DNA of 64,000 bases from Leptodontidium sp. MPI-SDFR-AT-0119. Taxonomy: Eukaryota; Ascomycota; Leotiomycetes; Helotiales; Leptodontidiaceae. The notes under the pieces were generated by a model. It was not told the DNA's origin, made no database searches, and saw nothing but the letters and a program-made list of their open reading frames with translations. Positions 52,250-62,765 of the stretch are shown here, in pieces (position 1 is the first letter of the stretch; each line of letters opens with the position of its first letter). Made by a program: the position numbers and the translations under genes. Location of the stretch: NCBI GenBank assembly GCA_020726505.1, contig JAHLEZ010000016.1, forward strand, positions 1 through 64,000. The letters run 5' to 3'.

Positions 52250-52254
52250 AGAAA

Positions 52255-52858
52255 TTCTTTAAGATTATTAAAATTACTTTTGTATACTTTAAATTACTTT
52301 TATAAGTTTTAAAATAACTATTTTAATTTTAATAGTTACTTTTATATTTAAATAAAAGATGTTTTCGTCGTAATTAATAAAACTAAAGGCTTAAGTAATA
52401 GTTCGGGAAATATAATATTAAGTTACTTTTAATAACCCTAATTTTTTATATATAACTAATTTAAAGCTTATATTACTTTTAACGATTAAAAAGCTTATAT
52501 AAATAAAAAGTAAACATAAGTAAAACACGTAAGAAGTGGATATTTAAAATATTTTAAATAAACTAGCGATTTTACTAATACGCTTTAAAAATATATAAAA
52601 CAAAGTACTAAGCGTTAAATTAACAATATTAAATACTTTAAGAATACGTAAATTAATTTATATTATATATACTTTTAAAGCTTTATAAATAGTAATTAAT
52701 TATTAAAAAATACTTATCTTTTTAAAACTTAATATAAGAGCTTTAAAAAAAAATATACGTCAACATTTAAGTAATATAAATAATATAAAAGAAACGTATA
52801 CTTAATATTTTAAAGCTTAATACTTAAGGCTTAATAAACCGGAATACGTAATTAAATA
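52255..52858. other. AT-rich RIPed flank, no gene seen
   Basis: Pre-insertion DNA to the right of RT1. Very AT-rich with short palindromes and no coding-like frame. Not matched to other repeats in the window. Confidence 0.6.
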
Positions 52859-53222
52859 TATTAGTGTAGTTGTGACGATCTGACTTAGAAGAATCAATTA
52901 GAGAGCTAATTGATAGGGGCGGGAGAGCCCCTTTATATATATAGGTGCCCACAGGTTATGTGACGTTACGCGGATGCGGTGTAGTCGTCACAGTAATACC
53001 GGTTTATATACCACGTAATATATTAATATAATAATAAATTAAATAATATATAATTAAAGATTTGTGCTTTTTCTAAGAAAGCGCGAGGAGAGCTGGATTA
53101 TATATTATAAAACCCCACTAAATGTCCTTCGAAACTAATTCGGTTAAGCTTTAGCTCTTAATATTAATTTATACCCCCTTTTTAGACTAAAGTATACTTA
53201 TACAAGGACCTATAAACTAACA
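52859..53222 (-). repeat. Solo LTR of the RT4 family, split by another solo LTR
   Basis: Matches the RT4 LTRs, and TSD aaata lies on both sides (52854-52858, 53223-53227), so it formed by LTR-LTR recombination. It is interrupted after tattagtgtagt by the 122-bp insertion at 52871-52992; without that it is 237 bp. Confidence 0.92.
52871..52992. repeat. 122-bp solo LTR-like insertion, normal base composition
   Basis: Inverted termini TGTGACGA...TCGTCACA resembling the RT1 LTR ends, with a different interior (includes ggggcgggagagcccc). Flanked by gtagt (52866-52870) and gtaat (52993-52997), a duplication differing by one G-to-A change. Confidence 0.85.
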
Positions 53223-53227
53223 AAATA

Positions 53228-53350
53228 ACTAGTTTTAAGCTTTAGCTAAAGCTAAGTTTTTAAAGCTAAATATTATTAAAAAAAACTAGCGTTAAATAAG
53301 CGTTTTTAGAAATTATTACTATAAGAATTACATCGGAATAAGCTAATAAG
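53228..53350. other. AT-rich spacer between solo LTRs
   Basis: Short AT-rich stretch, no gene. Its last five bases (ataag) are the left target duplication of the next solo LTR. Confidence 0.6.
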
Positions 53351-53652
53351 TGTTACGGCTAATAAGAGGTTAATACGGCGAGTAGACTCTAGCTTTTTAT
53401 TTAGGCCTAATATTACGCTTAGAATTAAAAAGAAAAGACAAGGAGAAAAGGAAAGCTCTCTATAAGAGAGAGCTCAAGTATAAATACATAAAGGACCCTC
53501 CTAATAGGGCCTAGCGTAATCGAACGCTATTCACATTAATATGTCGCATGCTCGCCACCTAGTCTTCCCCATTAGGCTTAGCGCCATCGCATAGCCAGCG
53601 ATGCTACGAGCCCGTGTCGGTTAGAATACGAGGCGCATCGTAGGTCGTAATA
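53351..53652. repeat. Solo LTR, family A (302 bp)
   Basis: Starts TGTTACGGC and ends GTCGTAATA (for GTCGTAACA), with TSD ataag on both sides (53346-53350, 53653-53657). Homologous along its length to 8087-8386, in the same orientation. Confidence 0.95.
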
Positions 53653-53769
53653 ATAAGTAGCTCTAGAGATTATTAAAAGTTAATATTATAAGAGAAAAGT
53701 TTACTTATAAGCTTAAAAAGTACAATTACATATTAGAAATTTATATAGCCTTGCAAACAACAAATCATC

Positions 53770-54303
53770 TCAGATTGTCTCTAATTCCATGTTAAATCAA
53801 TCTTCTTTCCGGCTCACCAGCATCAAATCCTTCCACAGTATGCCTTCTGCATCATGAATCATATCATGGACGGCACTCTTAATCCTTCAAATTAGTAGCG
53901 GTTTGCCATGGATATTCTGGACATTATCATCCGGCCGCCCTATCTATAATCGAGTCCAATAAATACGATTCCGCACATTACTAATATCTTCATCACAATT
54001 GCCCTCTTCATCATCTAGTAATGTCGAAGAGTGTTCTTTCTCCTTAGTCTTTACTGGGCTCTATAAATCGTCTTGATCAACCTAGACAGCTACGTCATCC
54101 ACAACTGGCTTTCTGATGGTTTTACCAAAGGCGAGGCTTGGCATATCAGCCAGTGCAGTGGTGCTTTCCAGCAATACCCATTTCATTCGCAGAGTCGCTC
54201 GTGACTCTCCTAATCCACTCAAAAACAAAGCTTTGGGGTCAATCCGACTCGGTCTTGCATTAGCGGATATACACAACTTCGGCTGCTTCACCTCTGTCGT
54301 CAT
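53770..54303 (-). pseudogene. TLH-like gene fragment C (N-terminal part)
   Basis: On the minus strand, from ATG at 54303 a 73-codon open stretch begins MTTEVKQPKLCISANARPSR. After a stop and degraded sequence, 53960-53770 reads RPDDNVQNIHGKPLLI then KSAVHDMIHDAEGILWKDLM. The last motif also occurs in the fragment at 60700-60540 (EFHRKPLLIKRFKDAGHDII, EAEDILWQDLMWVA), so both derive from the same gene family, which I identify tentatively as telomere-linked RecQ-like helicases. It ends against AT-rich DNA and the solo LTR at 53652. It may be a separate copy or a rearranged part of fragment B. Confidence 0.5.
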
Positions 54304-54599
54304 TTTATTGCCGTATCATCATATTCGGTCTCGCCGGTTACAACGCTTTCGTATTTCCGTTTCTGCCCTAACAAGTCATGGTCTTGAGGATCGCGAACCA
54401 TAGATCTTGCGTTCAATGGTTGCTTCTGCACGGCAGTAAATTTGTTTCCTGTTGAGCCGAGAAACGTGTTTAGAGTGACCGGTGGAAGAAATCCGATACC
54501 ATTGCTAGAGTTAGCTAGCTTTGGCCGTCGACTTGTTGAGCGCCGGGTTTCAAAGCCAACTAGACCCGAATATCCCTTCGGCTTTGATATTGCTGCATT

Positions 54600-55060
54600 G
54601 GCGGCTCCTCTCGCGACATTCTAATCTGTTGGCGTAGGCGACAGTTGATGTGTTCTTATGGAACTGTTGTCCTGGCTCTTAAATGTTGACCAAAGGCGGT
54701 TGCATCTGCGATGGGAAAGCTCCATTTAGACCATACGTAGCCCCACGTTGAGGTGGTCGATGGCTACTCTGCCATGCAAATATAACGTTTCGATCGGCAT
54801 TATCGCTCTGGTCGTCATATCAGTTGAGTTTCTCTGCGACGCTGATTGAGAGTTGGCGATACAACTGAATATTGATGGGCTTGTCGAAAACCCTGGTGCA
54901 GCTCTTCACAAGAATATCTGCAAGGTGCTTAGAGTGCCAGGGGTACTGCTGTGCCTGCGGTGAGCAGAAGAGAATAGTGCTTGAGACCCTGCATCTGGAC
55001 GTTTCCTTTTGAAGCATTGCTGCAAACGGTTGGATATACACTAACTAGTAATACAACAAC
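54600..55060 (-). pseudogene. TLH-like gene fragment B (central domain end)
   Basis: The minus strand reads YIQPFAAMLQKETSRC, SKHLADILVKSCTRVFDKPI, NIQLYRQLSISVAEKL, then a stop and, in the same frame, NVIFAWQSSHRPPQRGATYG, LNGAFPSQMQPPL. This order is typical, from memory of the family, of the domain that precedes the RecQ helicase in fungal telomere-linked helicase genes; its H..R-type residues recall tyrosine recombinases. One in-frame stop and no helicase motifs after it. Much less RIPed than the retrotransposons, so it decayed differently or later. Confidence 0.6.
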
Positions 55061-56144
55061 TTTTCTACTTTCGGAGGCAGAAATCGGACGACCGTAAATT
55101 CATTGTTAGTACTTCTCTTGGCTTTGTGATGTCGGATCACATAGATGATAGATCATGAAGCCATTATACACATACACGCCACGCTGACTTGACTACCCAT
55201 TACAGCACTCCAGGCCGATTACTTCAGTGGCTCGTGGTGCTTGCCCACCGAGCGTAAGCATTATACCCGCAAGATATCCCTAGAGCGCCTCCGTCATCTT
55301 CAGATACTTAGAGACAGCCTTGAAATCTAATCTATCTCCTTGCAAAAGACCGCCGCCCTGAGACGTACAGACTCCAGTGGAGAGGGCCAAATGTGCCGTG
55401 GATAGGTCATTGGCTAGATCTTGAATGAAGGAGTACCCATGACGGGTATTACTCATCTTATCTCTTACTCGGGTTTAAATCAACTCGAGGAAGCCAGTTG
55501 AACATAAGCGTATTACACAGAGACGGAAGTATCGTCGTAAAACAAAATACTCCCATCATCACTCTAGCGCACTAGGAATGAAGGAGTATCCGAACGAGCC
55601 TGTTTACGCCCAAAAGCGCGCAGGCTCAGGAACTCCCCCAGCGGCGTTAGACAGCCACAAACCATACATTCCAAACGAATTTCGTTTAAACGCTCGAGCT
55701 AACAAGTTGAGATCGGTGGTGCAGGCCGACATCTTCATACGCCCTGTGCGGAAGAGCAAATTCTAGTAGCAGCAGCCGCTGAACATATATTAATACGGAT
55801 AAGTGAGAGGTATAATCCTTAGGTCACCGGAACGTCGAGCCATTCTCAGTACAGTACATCTTGTAAGAGCCCATGATGGTGTGGTTGAGCGTTTCAGAAG
55901 TGAAAACACCAACCGGTGGCGTGTGGTCGGTGTGGGGTTGGGAGGTTGGGAGTTCAGATTTACTATCTTCAACGCTAATAACTAGCTAGATATTGAAGAT
56001 TGCCTTAGTGTGATTCCGACTATAGTACTTTTCCATCCAAACAATAACTGCATCTTATACAAGATCCTCGGCTTCCATCGATACTTCCTGAAGTTCATCG
56101 GCCTAACATTTCCCTAATACTGCTATTCTTCACTCCATTGACGT
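55061..56144. other. Decayed TLH-like 3' sequence, no intact gene
   Basis: Composition is near normal, but all frames are broken. Minus-strand pieces such as IRLECMVCGCLTPLGEF (near 55690-55640) look coding, with a Cys-X2-Cys. It probably belongs to the 3' end of fragment A or the 5' part of fragment B; the junction cannot be placed. Confidence 0.4.
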
Positions 56145-57294
56145 TCAATGGAGGTTTTCTGTATGTATTACTAAGTTGCAATGGCCAGTACGCACTGCCA
56201 TCTCCTTCACCAACTTCAGTGTGCTCTTGTTTGGGCACCGCCGTACCATATACTGAATGTTGGCCCGAACCGTGCTCTCACGAGCCATACGGAAGTCCGA
56301 GATGTGCATCACCTCACGCAACTCATCTACTCGAATAGGTGGGGGTGTAGCTATCAGCAAGATTATTAGGGCACCGGAGCACTTGCAGATGACCTAACTG
56401 CCTCAGCTTAGGCCGATAATAACTAAAGGTAGCTGTAAATGAGAGGATGACACTCATTAAGCACTACACGACGCACTAGTTTTCTCTTCCTCAGCATCGA
56501 TCCATATGTGATAAAATCGGTTAATGCTGCCCGGGCAGCGCTGACCACAACTACCGGCGCATACCGAGTCTCCCCATGGTGCCAGACAATGTGTTGGATA
56601 TTAGCAACCGCAGACGCCGTACATAGTCCTTCTCAATGGCATTGAACGGTGCTACCATAATGCTGACTCCCAGATCCCGTAGCACGGCTAGAAGTGTAAA
56701 CGTCAGCGTTTTGACCGCCTCTAGTGGACGATACCACAATTAATAGAGTCTGCTAGTCCAATGTGGCAAAGGCAGCCTCTCTCTGTTCATCTGAACGAAA
56801 CTCTGGCTCCGTTTAGTTGAGAGCCTTCTCCGGCCCTTCATATATCTCCTCTCTAGAATAAATTGGGATTGTAGTAAGTGTCAACGACGCTATTAGCTCC
56901 AAGCCTAGTGACCCATCCCAGATATATTTGAACTCAGTAGCGTTAATAACCCTGGATGGGATAGACTAGTCAACGACGGAGTAAAAGCCACAGGGCCGCG
57001 ATCTTCCCAGCGGTGATCTCGACCGCTTAGGAACCAGACTGGGCGGTGGCGTACTATAAGACAATCCTCGCAAATACTTGGTCCATAGGGACGGCTTCTT
57101 ACTATCTAGACCTAATAACTAATATCCTCGAAGATCCAAATACTCTCGTCACCCAAGTTCCGGATAATATGGCCACGGACCCCGTAACATCCGGCAATAT
57201 CCTTCCTATAAGCTACTATAAGATTAGCCGCACTTATAGTAATATTACTGTCTTTATACGGCATAGCTTCGGTTATAGGAAGATCTTTCATAAA
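56145..57294 (-). pseudogene. TLH-like gene fragment A, RecQ-type helicase part
   Basis: This continues the gene interrupted by the MULE. On the minus strand: YGVRGHIIRNLGDESIW (near 57185), then EFRSDEQREAAFATLD (near 56800), the usual lead-in to motif I of RecQ-like helicases. The Walker A region follows as STRGG with one extra base before KTLTFTLLAVLR (near 56715), a +1 frameshift. Next come VAPFNAIEKDYVRRLRL, then HHGETRYAPVVVVSAARAA (near 56570), and RESTVRANIQYMVRRCPNKS in the open stretch 56360-56145. The order matches ATP-dependent RecQ-family helicases linked to telomeric repeats. Walker A loss and stops make it non-functional. Confidence 0.72.
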
Positions 57295-57384
57295 GGCCAC
57301 AGCTAAATGGCCATACGCAAATTGCTAAATGGCCATACGCTAGGCAAGCGAGCCGAAAGTGAAGAGTGCATTTATCACCACCAA

Positions 57385-57450
57385 AATTAGTATGCATAAC
57401 TATGTACAGTGCATATTTAGTATATATAACTATGTACAGTGTATATCTGG
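57385..57450. repeat. Subterminal direct repeat in MULE
   Basis: Two copies of a 27-28-bp unit around aactatgtacagtgyatat, near the left TIR. Subterminal repeats of this kind are often transposase-binding sites; here that is inference. Confidence 0.7.
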
Positions 57451-59100
57451 CCCTCTCATACCAGTTCATCTAAATCATCTACTTCAAACTCCGCATCCTG
57501 AGTATATACCTTAATGCCACCAATTACCTCTCACTATATGGCTATAGTATTTGTAATAGCATCTTTAATACTATCTGTCTAGTACACTAATAAAATACCT
57601 TGCATATAAGTTCTCTCTCGGCGTGTACTAGGCTCATACAAATCCTTATACCCAAGCTTAAGTCTCTACATCGCAAGAGTAATCGTAAATAGGCTGTTTT
57701 ATACCGTAAAAGTCTGACCAAGTAATGTAAGGGCAAAGCTAAAGGGGAGTTCAAAGAATAAAAGATCTCGACGAGTACTAGAAGGTACTACGCGTGAACC
57801 TCCACCTAAAGCATCCTTAGGTCTTCCTTTTCCTTTCACTTTCATTAGATTTAAGAGTAAAAGAGGCTAAGGGTTAACTAATAACTAAAGAAGTGCATTT
57901 AATTGAGGCCTGTTATAGTACTAATAGTAATAAATATGACTCAAGAGAATTACCCTACTATTTTGTTTCTTCTTCTAAATAATATATAAGCAAGGCAGAC
58001 CAAAGGCTTATTATATAATACATATATAAGTATACGGAGGAGGCCCCTCGTATAGAAGCTTACTATTCTCTTGTATAATCCTTAAGAGAGCCAGGCCATA
58101 AACAAACTAAAGGACAGCAGCGAAAAGAGGGATATTTGTACTATGTCTAAGTCGTAATTACTACTATGTAATAGTTATACGAATGCCGGTATACTAAGTA
58201 GTCCAAAAGTATTACATTTTAAGGAACATACCCCTAAGATCTATATGCCCACGCTATAAATACAACTTTAGGGTAATATAGTAACCCTCAATAAGACTTG
58301 TAATAGTGACCCCGAAGTGATATGATTAGTTAACCCAGAAAGCTACAAGCTTCTCCTTTTATAAGAGCCAAGTACTTTCGTAATAACTCATCGCTTATAA
58401 GGAGAACCGGACTCTTATCTCTTTAAGTAATTTATTAAACGCCTACTTTATTATACTAGTTAGTAGTGTATTCCAGTAGCTCAGAAATGCTTAAAAGCTC
58501 GGGTGGCGTGTCTACTTCCTATCCTCTCCTTTAATAGGACCTGGAAAGTACTTCTTAGTCTTAGCTAATACATTTATATTAACATGCTACCGGCAGAGGA
58601 TATGTCGAGAATTAGGGAACTGTACTTCTAAACACATTATTAAAGCTAGTTCCCTATTTGTTATAATAGAAACTGGCTCTATAATTGTGTTCTCAAGTAT
58701 TAAGGACTGAAGCTAAGTAATAGCCTAATTATAATCTCCTTGTGTCTCTCTAGACAAAAATGCCATTCCGAGCTAAACCACTATATTATTCCCCGTGATT
58801 CCACAAATATTTAGTAATAGCATGTTGAATCAATTCGTTTTATATGTACAGTCGAGTAGTAAAATATCAAAATACTACTTCTAAAGCTCGAGAGAAGTTA
58901 GGTGGATAAAGAAAAGTCGTTATAAAGGACCGCTTAAAGGGTAGTATTAAGAGTGAAAATCGTTAGTTTGTAATTCCTATATAATTTATTAATTAAATAA
59001 CAAACAATTGTTATACAGGAACCGTACTTCCATAAACTATTAAATAGGGGTTCTCCCGCCTAGTTATTATATACGCGCTTTTACTACAAGATTCGAGATA
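57450..59100 (-). pseudogene. MULE transposase, degraded
   Basis: The minus-strand frame reads FDILLLDCTYKTN (58855 region, first catalytic Asp), LLNICGITGNN, MAFLSRETQGDYN, then IITNRELALI (58662), QFPNSRHILCR (58600), NVLAKTKKYFPGPIKGED, and later FGVTITSLIEGY. This is the DDE core of fungal Mutator-like transposases, a nuclear enzyme that cuts at the TIRs. The second Asp of the TDRE motif reads Asn here, and several Trp or Gln codons are stops, so it is inactive. A C-terminal KGKGRPKDALGGG tail with SSTRRD lies near 57830-57770. Confidence 0.8.
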
Positions 59101-59832
59101 TCTTTAAAAGTCAATATAACACTAAGGTCTTTTTCACGTAGAGTTAACAAAATCTAAGTGTTTAAGAGACTAGCCTTTACTAAGGTATCAATTAAGGCAC
59201 GAGTCTCTACAGAAACAAAAGCAACTCTATATATAAGATAAGCTAAAGAATCTATAAAGGCCGCATAGTTGTATATACCCTCTAAAACCTTTACTTCCTA
59301 CTGCCCTAAAACTCTGTCTTTTATAAGAGTCATTTACATTCGACAGTCACACCTCTTTAAACTTGTATTATAGCGTTTCTTAGAAAAGTGTATATCGTAT
59401 TACTTTCCTATTAAGTTGTATTTACTTGCGCGATCGTAAACAAATAATACACGAAACGGCTTTATGTCTTATTATTTGAGGGCATATCCGTTAGCTTTTA
59501 CATGCGCCTAGTATATAGCAAATCCAGTAGTAATATCACTATAAATTACTATAGGGGGCGCGGGGCCACAAGGTTAAGGAACAGAAGTCATACTAGTAGT
59601 AGTAGTAATAATAGTACGTTAAAGTGTTTCCTTAGGTAGTTTAAAATAGCTTCATTTTTGATTCTCAGGGGTAATTACGTAATTATAAATATTTATGATT
59701 TGCATTAATAGTCCTTACTACGCAGTACAAATTAGTATGGCACAGCGAGGTTAATAAATGATACCCGCCAAGTCAATAAAATCTTAGCGTATGGCCATTT
59801 AGCAATTTGCGTATAGCCATTTAGCTGTGGCC

Positions 59833-60700
59833 TTCATACTCGGCACCAATATATTCACGGCCCATATCGGTAGCCACATTCCGATAATCCTGTGCTATCA
59901 ACCGCAGCCCAAGCCCGGACAGCCGTCTCTTGCCGCCAAGACTCTGGTCAAGTGCTCTAAGGTCCACGAAAAATTCTTGTCATGCGTAGAGATAATCGCT
60001 TCGGGGCATCCTATTAGTTTTCTCGTCGAGAGTTTCCGAGAATAGTCGGATACTATACAAGCTAGATAGATGGCAATATTTGTCCTACCCGCCATAGGAG
60101 AAATCATAGGATCACATTAGCCTCTCTAAACTGTTGAAATTCAGTCTCTAGTTGGTTAATCTTTTATATTATGATATTATTTACAAGTGGGAGGAGCGTT
60201 TATTATATGCTCCAGCCCAGACCCCTAGCTCGGGGAGCTGAAATTCAACATAAACAACGCCTGAGACTTGTGATACCGGGTAACGTATACTACTCGTCTA
60301 TTAATAATATAAATATTGCGTTCTTGCAAGAATCCATTCCGGAACCTGGAGTTATTTGTCCTAATGCTAGCATAAGCTGCTTCAATCTCCTTTGAAGTTG
60401 CCTATACGCACGGACTCTCGTCATCCGCTATGTGTTCTTCCTTCGGTCTCAGAATCCTTTATTCCATTAGCTTTATTCGCTTATAAAGTACCACTTATAG
60501 CCAAAGACAAATAGTCCTAAATTATATCCAAATTAATCTCGAACCGGTTCTTCTTCTACGCTACCCACATTAGATCCTGCCATAAGATATCTTCGGCCTC
60601 CAGGATTATATCGTGACCTGCATCCTTGAACCGTTTAATCAGCAGCGGTTTCCTATGAAATTCTAAGATATCCCCATCCAGACTACCTCAGGTCGTTCTA
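59833..60700 (-). pseudogene. TLH-like gene fragment A, N-terminal and central part
   Basis: On the minus strand: EFHRKPLLIKRFKDAGHDII (near 60670), EAEDILWQDLMWVA, then RNGFLQERNIYIINRRVVYV followed by TRYHKSQALF (60345-60250). Next is an open stretch 60107-59898 (GRTNIAIYLACIVSDYSRKL, SWTLEHLTRVLAARDG), and finally AQDYRNVATDMGREYI and GAEYEGHS up to the MULE at 59832. The blocks correspond to the domain upstream of RecQ in telomere-linked helicase genes, with T.YHKS and a final GHS as family hallmarks (from memory). The helicase part follows after the MULE at 57294. Several frames are needed to read it, so it carries indels as well as stops. Confidence 0.68.
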
Positions 60701-60704
60701 CTAA

Positions 60705-60998
60705 GAGAGCTTGTGGGCATAAAACATCACGCCGAGACTTATCTGCGAGCTTATTGTCTTTGGATGTTCCGTGCCTAAGAGCTATCCCAGAGAATTGACG
60801 GCATTCTAAGTAGCCCTAATGGCTTCTTCATAGCGATTCTTCCTCTATATCCCCTTGACTGCCATAAGCACCCTCCCCACAGTGCACGTGCCCTGTACTG
60901 GTTGCCATAGTAGCCTGTCACCTTAGGGCTCTTGGCGCTAAGGTGGGGCATTAATAAAGTCATCAATAAAGCCACTTTTAGTACTGTAAAACTCCACA
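60705..60998 (-). pseudogene. TPR (kinesin-light-chain type) fragment
   Basis: The minus strand at about 60900-60735 reads LMAVKGI, then RKNRYEEAIRAT, NAVNSLG, LLGTEHPKTISSQISLGVMF. The spacing Y.EA......LG.EHP.T is that of TPR_10/TPR_12 repeats found in kinesin light chains and in fungal NLR-like proteins. Only one to two repeats remain, directly next to the TLH-like fragment, with stops. Whether it was fused to the TLH gene or is a chance junction of repeats is not known. Confidence 0.55.
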
Positions 60999-62765
60999 TT
61001 TTAATGTAATCACGATACCCGAACTTGTAATTGCAGATACTACCGATGCCGGGACTCTTCGACCGAAGGTAAAGCCTCTCCTAAAGGCTAGCACTTCATT
61101 TAAACCTATAAAGCTGGACGAATTTGACTTTGAGGTGTATATGCCAGAGGACTACTCTCCAGAGGACCCTATTACCCTCTTTATACAATATTACAATGAA
61201 AACATAGTAGATCAAATCGTCTTAGCTATAAACTCTTACTAGAGAGGTTCACTAGCTGATGTATTAAAACCTAGCTCTCGTGCAGCGGCATGGCAACCCA
61301 CTTCTCGAAAGGAAATCTACTTGTATTTAGCATTCTGTATCTACATGACGGTGTACCCTACAAATACTATCGAGGACTACTAGTCTACGAAGAAAATGAC
61401 TCCTTTTCATCCTATTACTAAGCTCTTTTCTAGGAACCGGTTTCAAGAGCTGCGCCGGCGATTTAGAATATGTGAGGATGAGAATGCCCACTTGTACGTA
61501 AAGGTTAGTTTCTTACTTAATTTTACTATATTAAGTTGACTTTATATAGATAGAGCCTTTAAATACATATATTTAAGAAACAAACTTGCGCTTTTGGAAA
61601 CTAGGCTAGCAAGTAGCTGTCGACGAAGCTATTTAACGGTACACTGACCGAAGCAAATTTATTACTACTATACTTAGCAAGCTAATACTTACCAGAATTA
61701 AGATATGAGTAGTTACACAGTAAGGCTTTTTTTTGAAGTAGGCGTACTACGTACTTAGAAATAATAGTAGTACATACGGAGTCAAGAAACCTAGGGATCT
61801 TAATAAGACTTAAGTAGTTGTGCCTTACCTCTTGAGCTCTTTACTGGAAGCTACGTATTATGTGTATGTTAATAACCTCTTCACTTCGCCACAGCTGTTT
61901 GAGCACCTACGGAAGATAAATATCGCATCTACGGGTACATGTCGAATCTCATCCGGAGTAGTTTAAGAGCTTGTGGACCTTAAAAAGTAGAGGGAAAAGG
62001 GGCTAAATGCTATGCCCTAGGGAGAGACTCACGTTTTCCCTACCGAATCGGGTCTAGTCAGCCAGTAAGGCTTTTAGGATGGAGCCTTTGCCCTGCTTAT
62101 GTCGACATATTAGGATAGTAAAAACAAGGTTTTACGGGTACGAAAACGGCCAAAAGAGACTGCCGGCTATGTAGTTGTAAGTAGAGCTCCGTACGGCCCT
62201 AGTGAGGCTACTAAAGCTATGTGGATTCCGGAAAGCTTCGACGTATATAACTAGTTTATAGGGGCTGTAGACTTAGGGGATTAGTATTACTCTTATAATA
62301 GTAGTCTTAGGCGCATTTAAAGAGGTTTAATATAGTGTTTACACTAATATCTATTGTTGGTTGTACTAAGTAATTGTTTTGATTTGCAAATACTCCGAAT
62401 ATGAGATGGAAACAGTTACTTTTTATAGTCAAGACGATTTCCGTATATAGCTTGTGGAGTCACTAATGGAGAGTGGAAAGGATGTACTAGGCTCTCGTAA
62501 GAGACGTGTTTTAGGGCTATCTGGAGACGCTTTTGAAGTGCCTATTTATTAATACTCCCTAGTTAAAATGCCTATAAGAGCAGACTGCGTGGCATATAAA
62601 GGAGGACGATTCTTTGATCGCCCCCGTAAAAGAGTGGCTCTAGCTGAAAGAGCCGCTAATATAGGCCGACTAAGCAAAAGGACGTCTTTTACTTTTGGGT
62701 GTAAAGAGTGTGAGGTCTACCTTTGTAAATTAACAGATTACTTTGTAGTCTTTCATAGAAAATAA
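60999..62765 (+). pseudogene. piggyBac-type (DDE_Tnp_1_7) transposase, degraded
   Basis: The plus-strand frame opens near 61000 (ATG not found) and reads FDFEVYMPEDYSPEDPITLF, PTSRKEIYLYLAFCIYM, FSRNRFQELRRRFRI. After a likely 52-bp intron (61498-61549) come RFWKLG and QVAVDEAI (first Asp), VYVNNLFTSPQLFEHL (second Asp changed to Asn), MPWGETHVFP in mixed frame, and YN*FIGAVDLGD (third Asp). The C-terminal open stretch 62568-62765 is a zinc-ribbon tail, CVAYKGGRFF to FGCKECEVYLCKLTDYF, in which two expected Cys read Tyr. These are features of piggyBac-like transposases, which insert at TTAA. TTAA occurs at 61001 and 62828, but no matching TIRs were found. Confidence 0.78.

Larger units (their letters stand above)
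57295..59832 (-). mobile_element. MULE (Mutator-like) DNA transposon, 2538 bp
   Basis: Terminal inverted repeats of about 48 bp, one mismatch: left from ggccacagctaaatggccat at 57295, right ending at ggcc 59832. Each TIR contains an internal duplication of ctaaatggccatacgc. Flanks share ttcata (57287-57292 and 59833-59838), an imperfect 8-bp duplication. The element sits inside TLH-like fragment A. The transposase is on the minus strand. Confidence 0.88.

Noticed and set aside
54116..54624. Plus-strand open stretches of 60-95 codons
   Set aside because: Opposite to minus-strand TLH-like remnants that have recognisable motifs.
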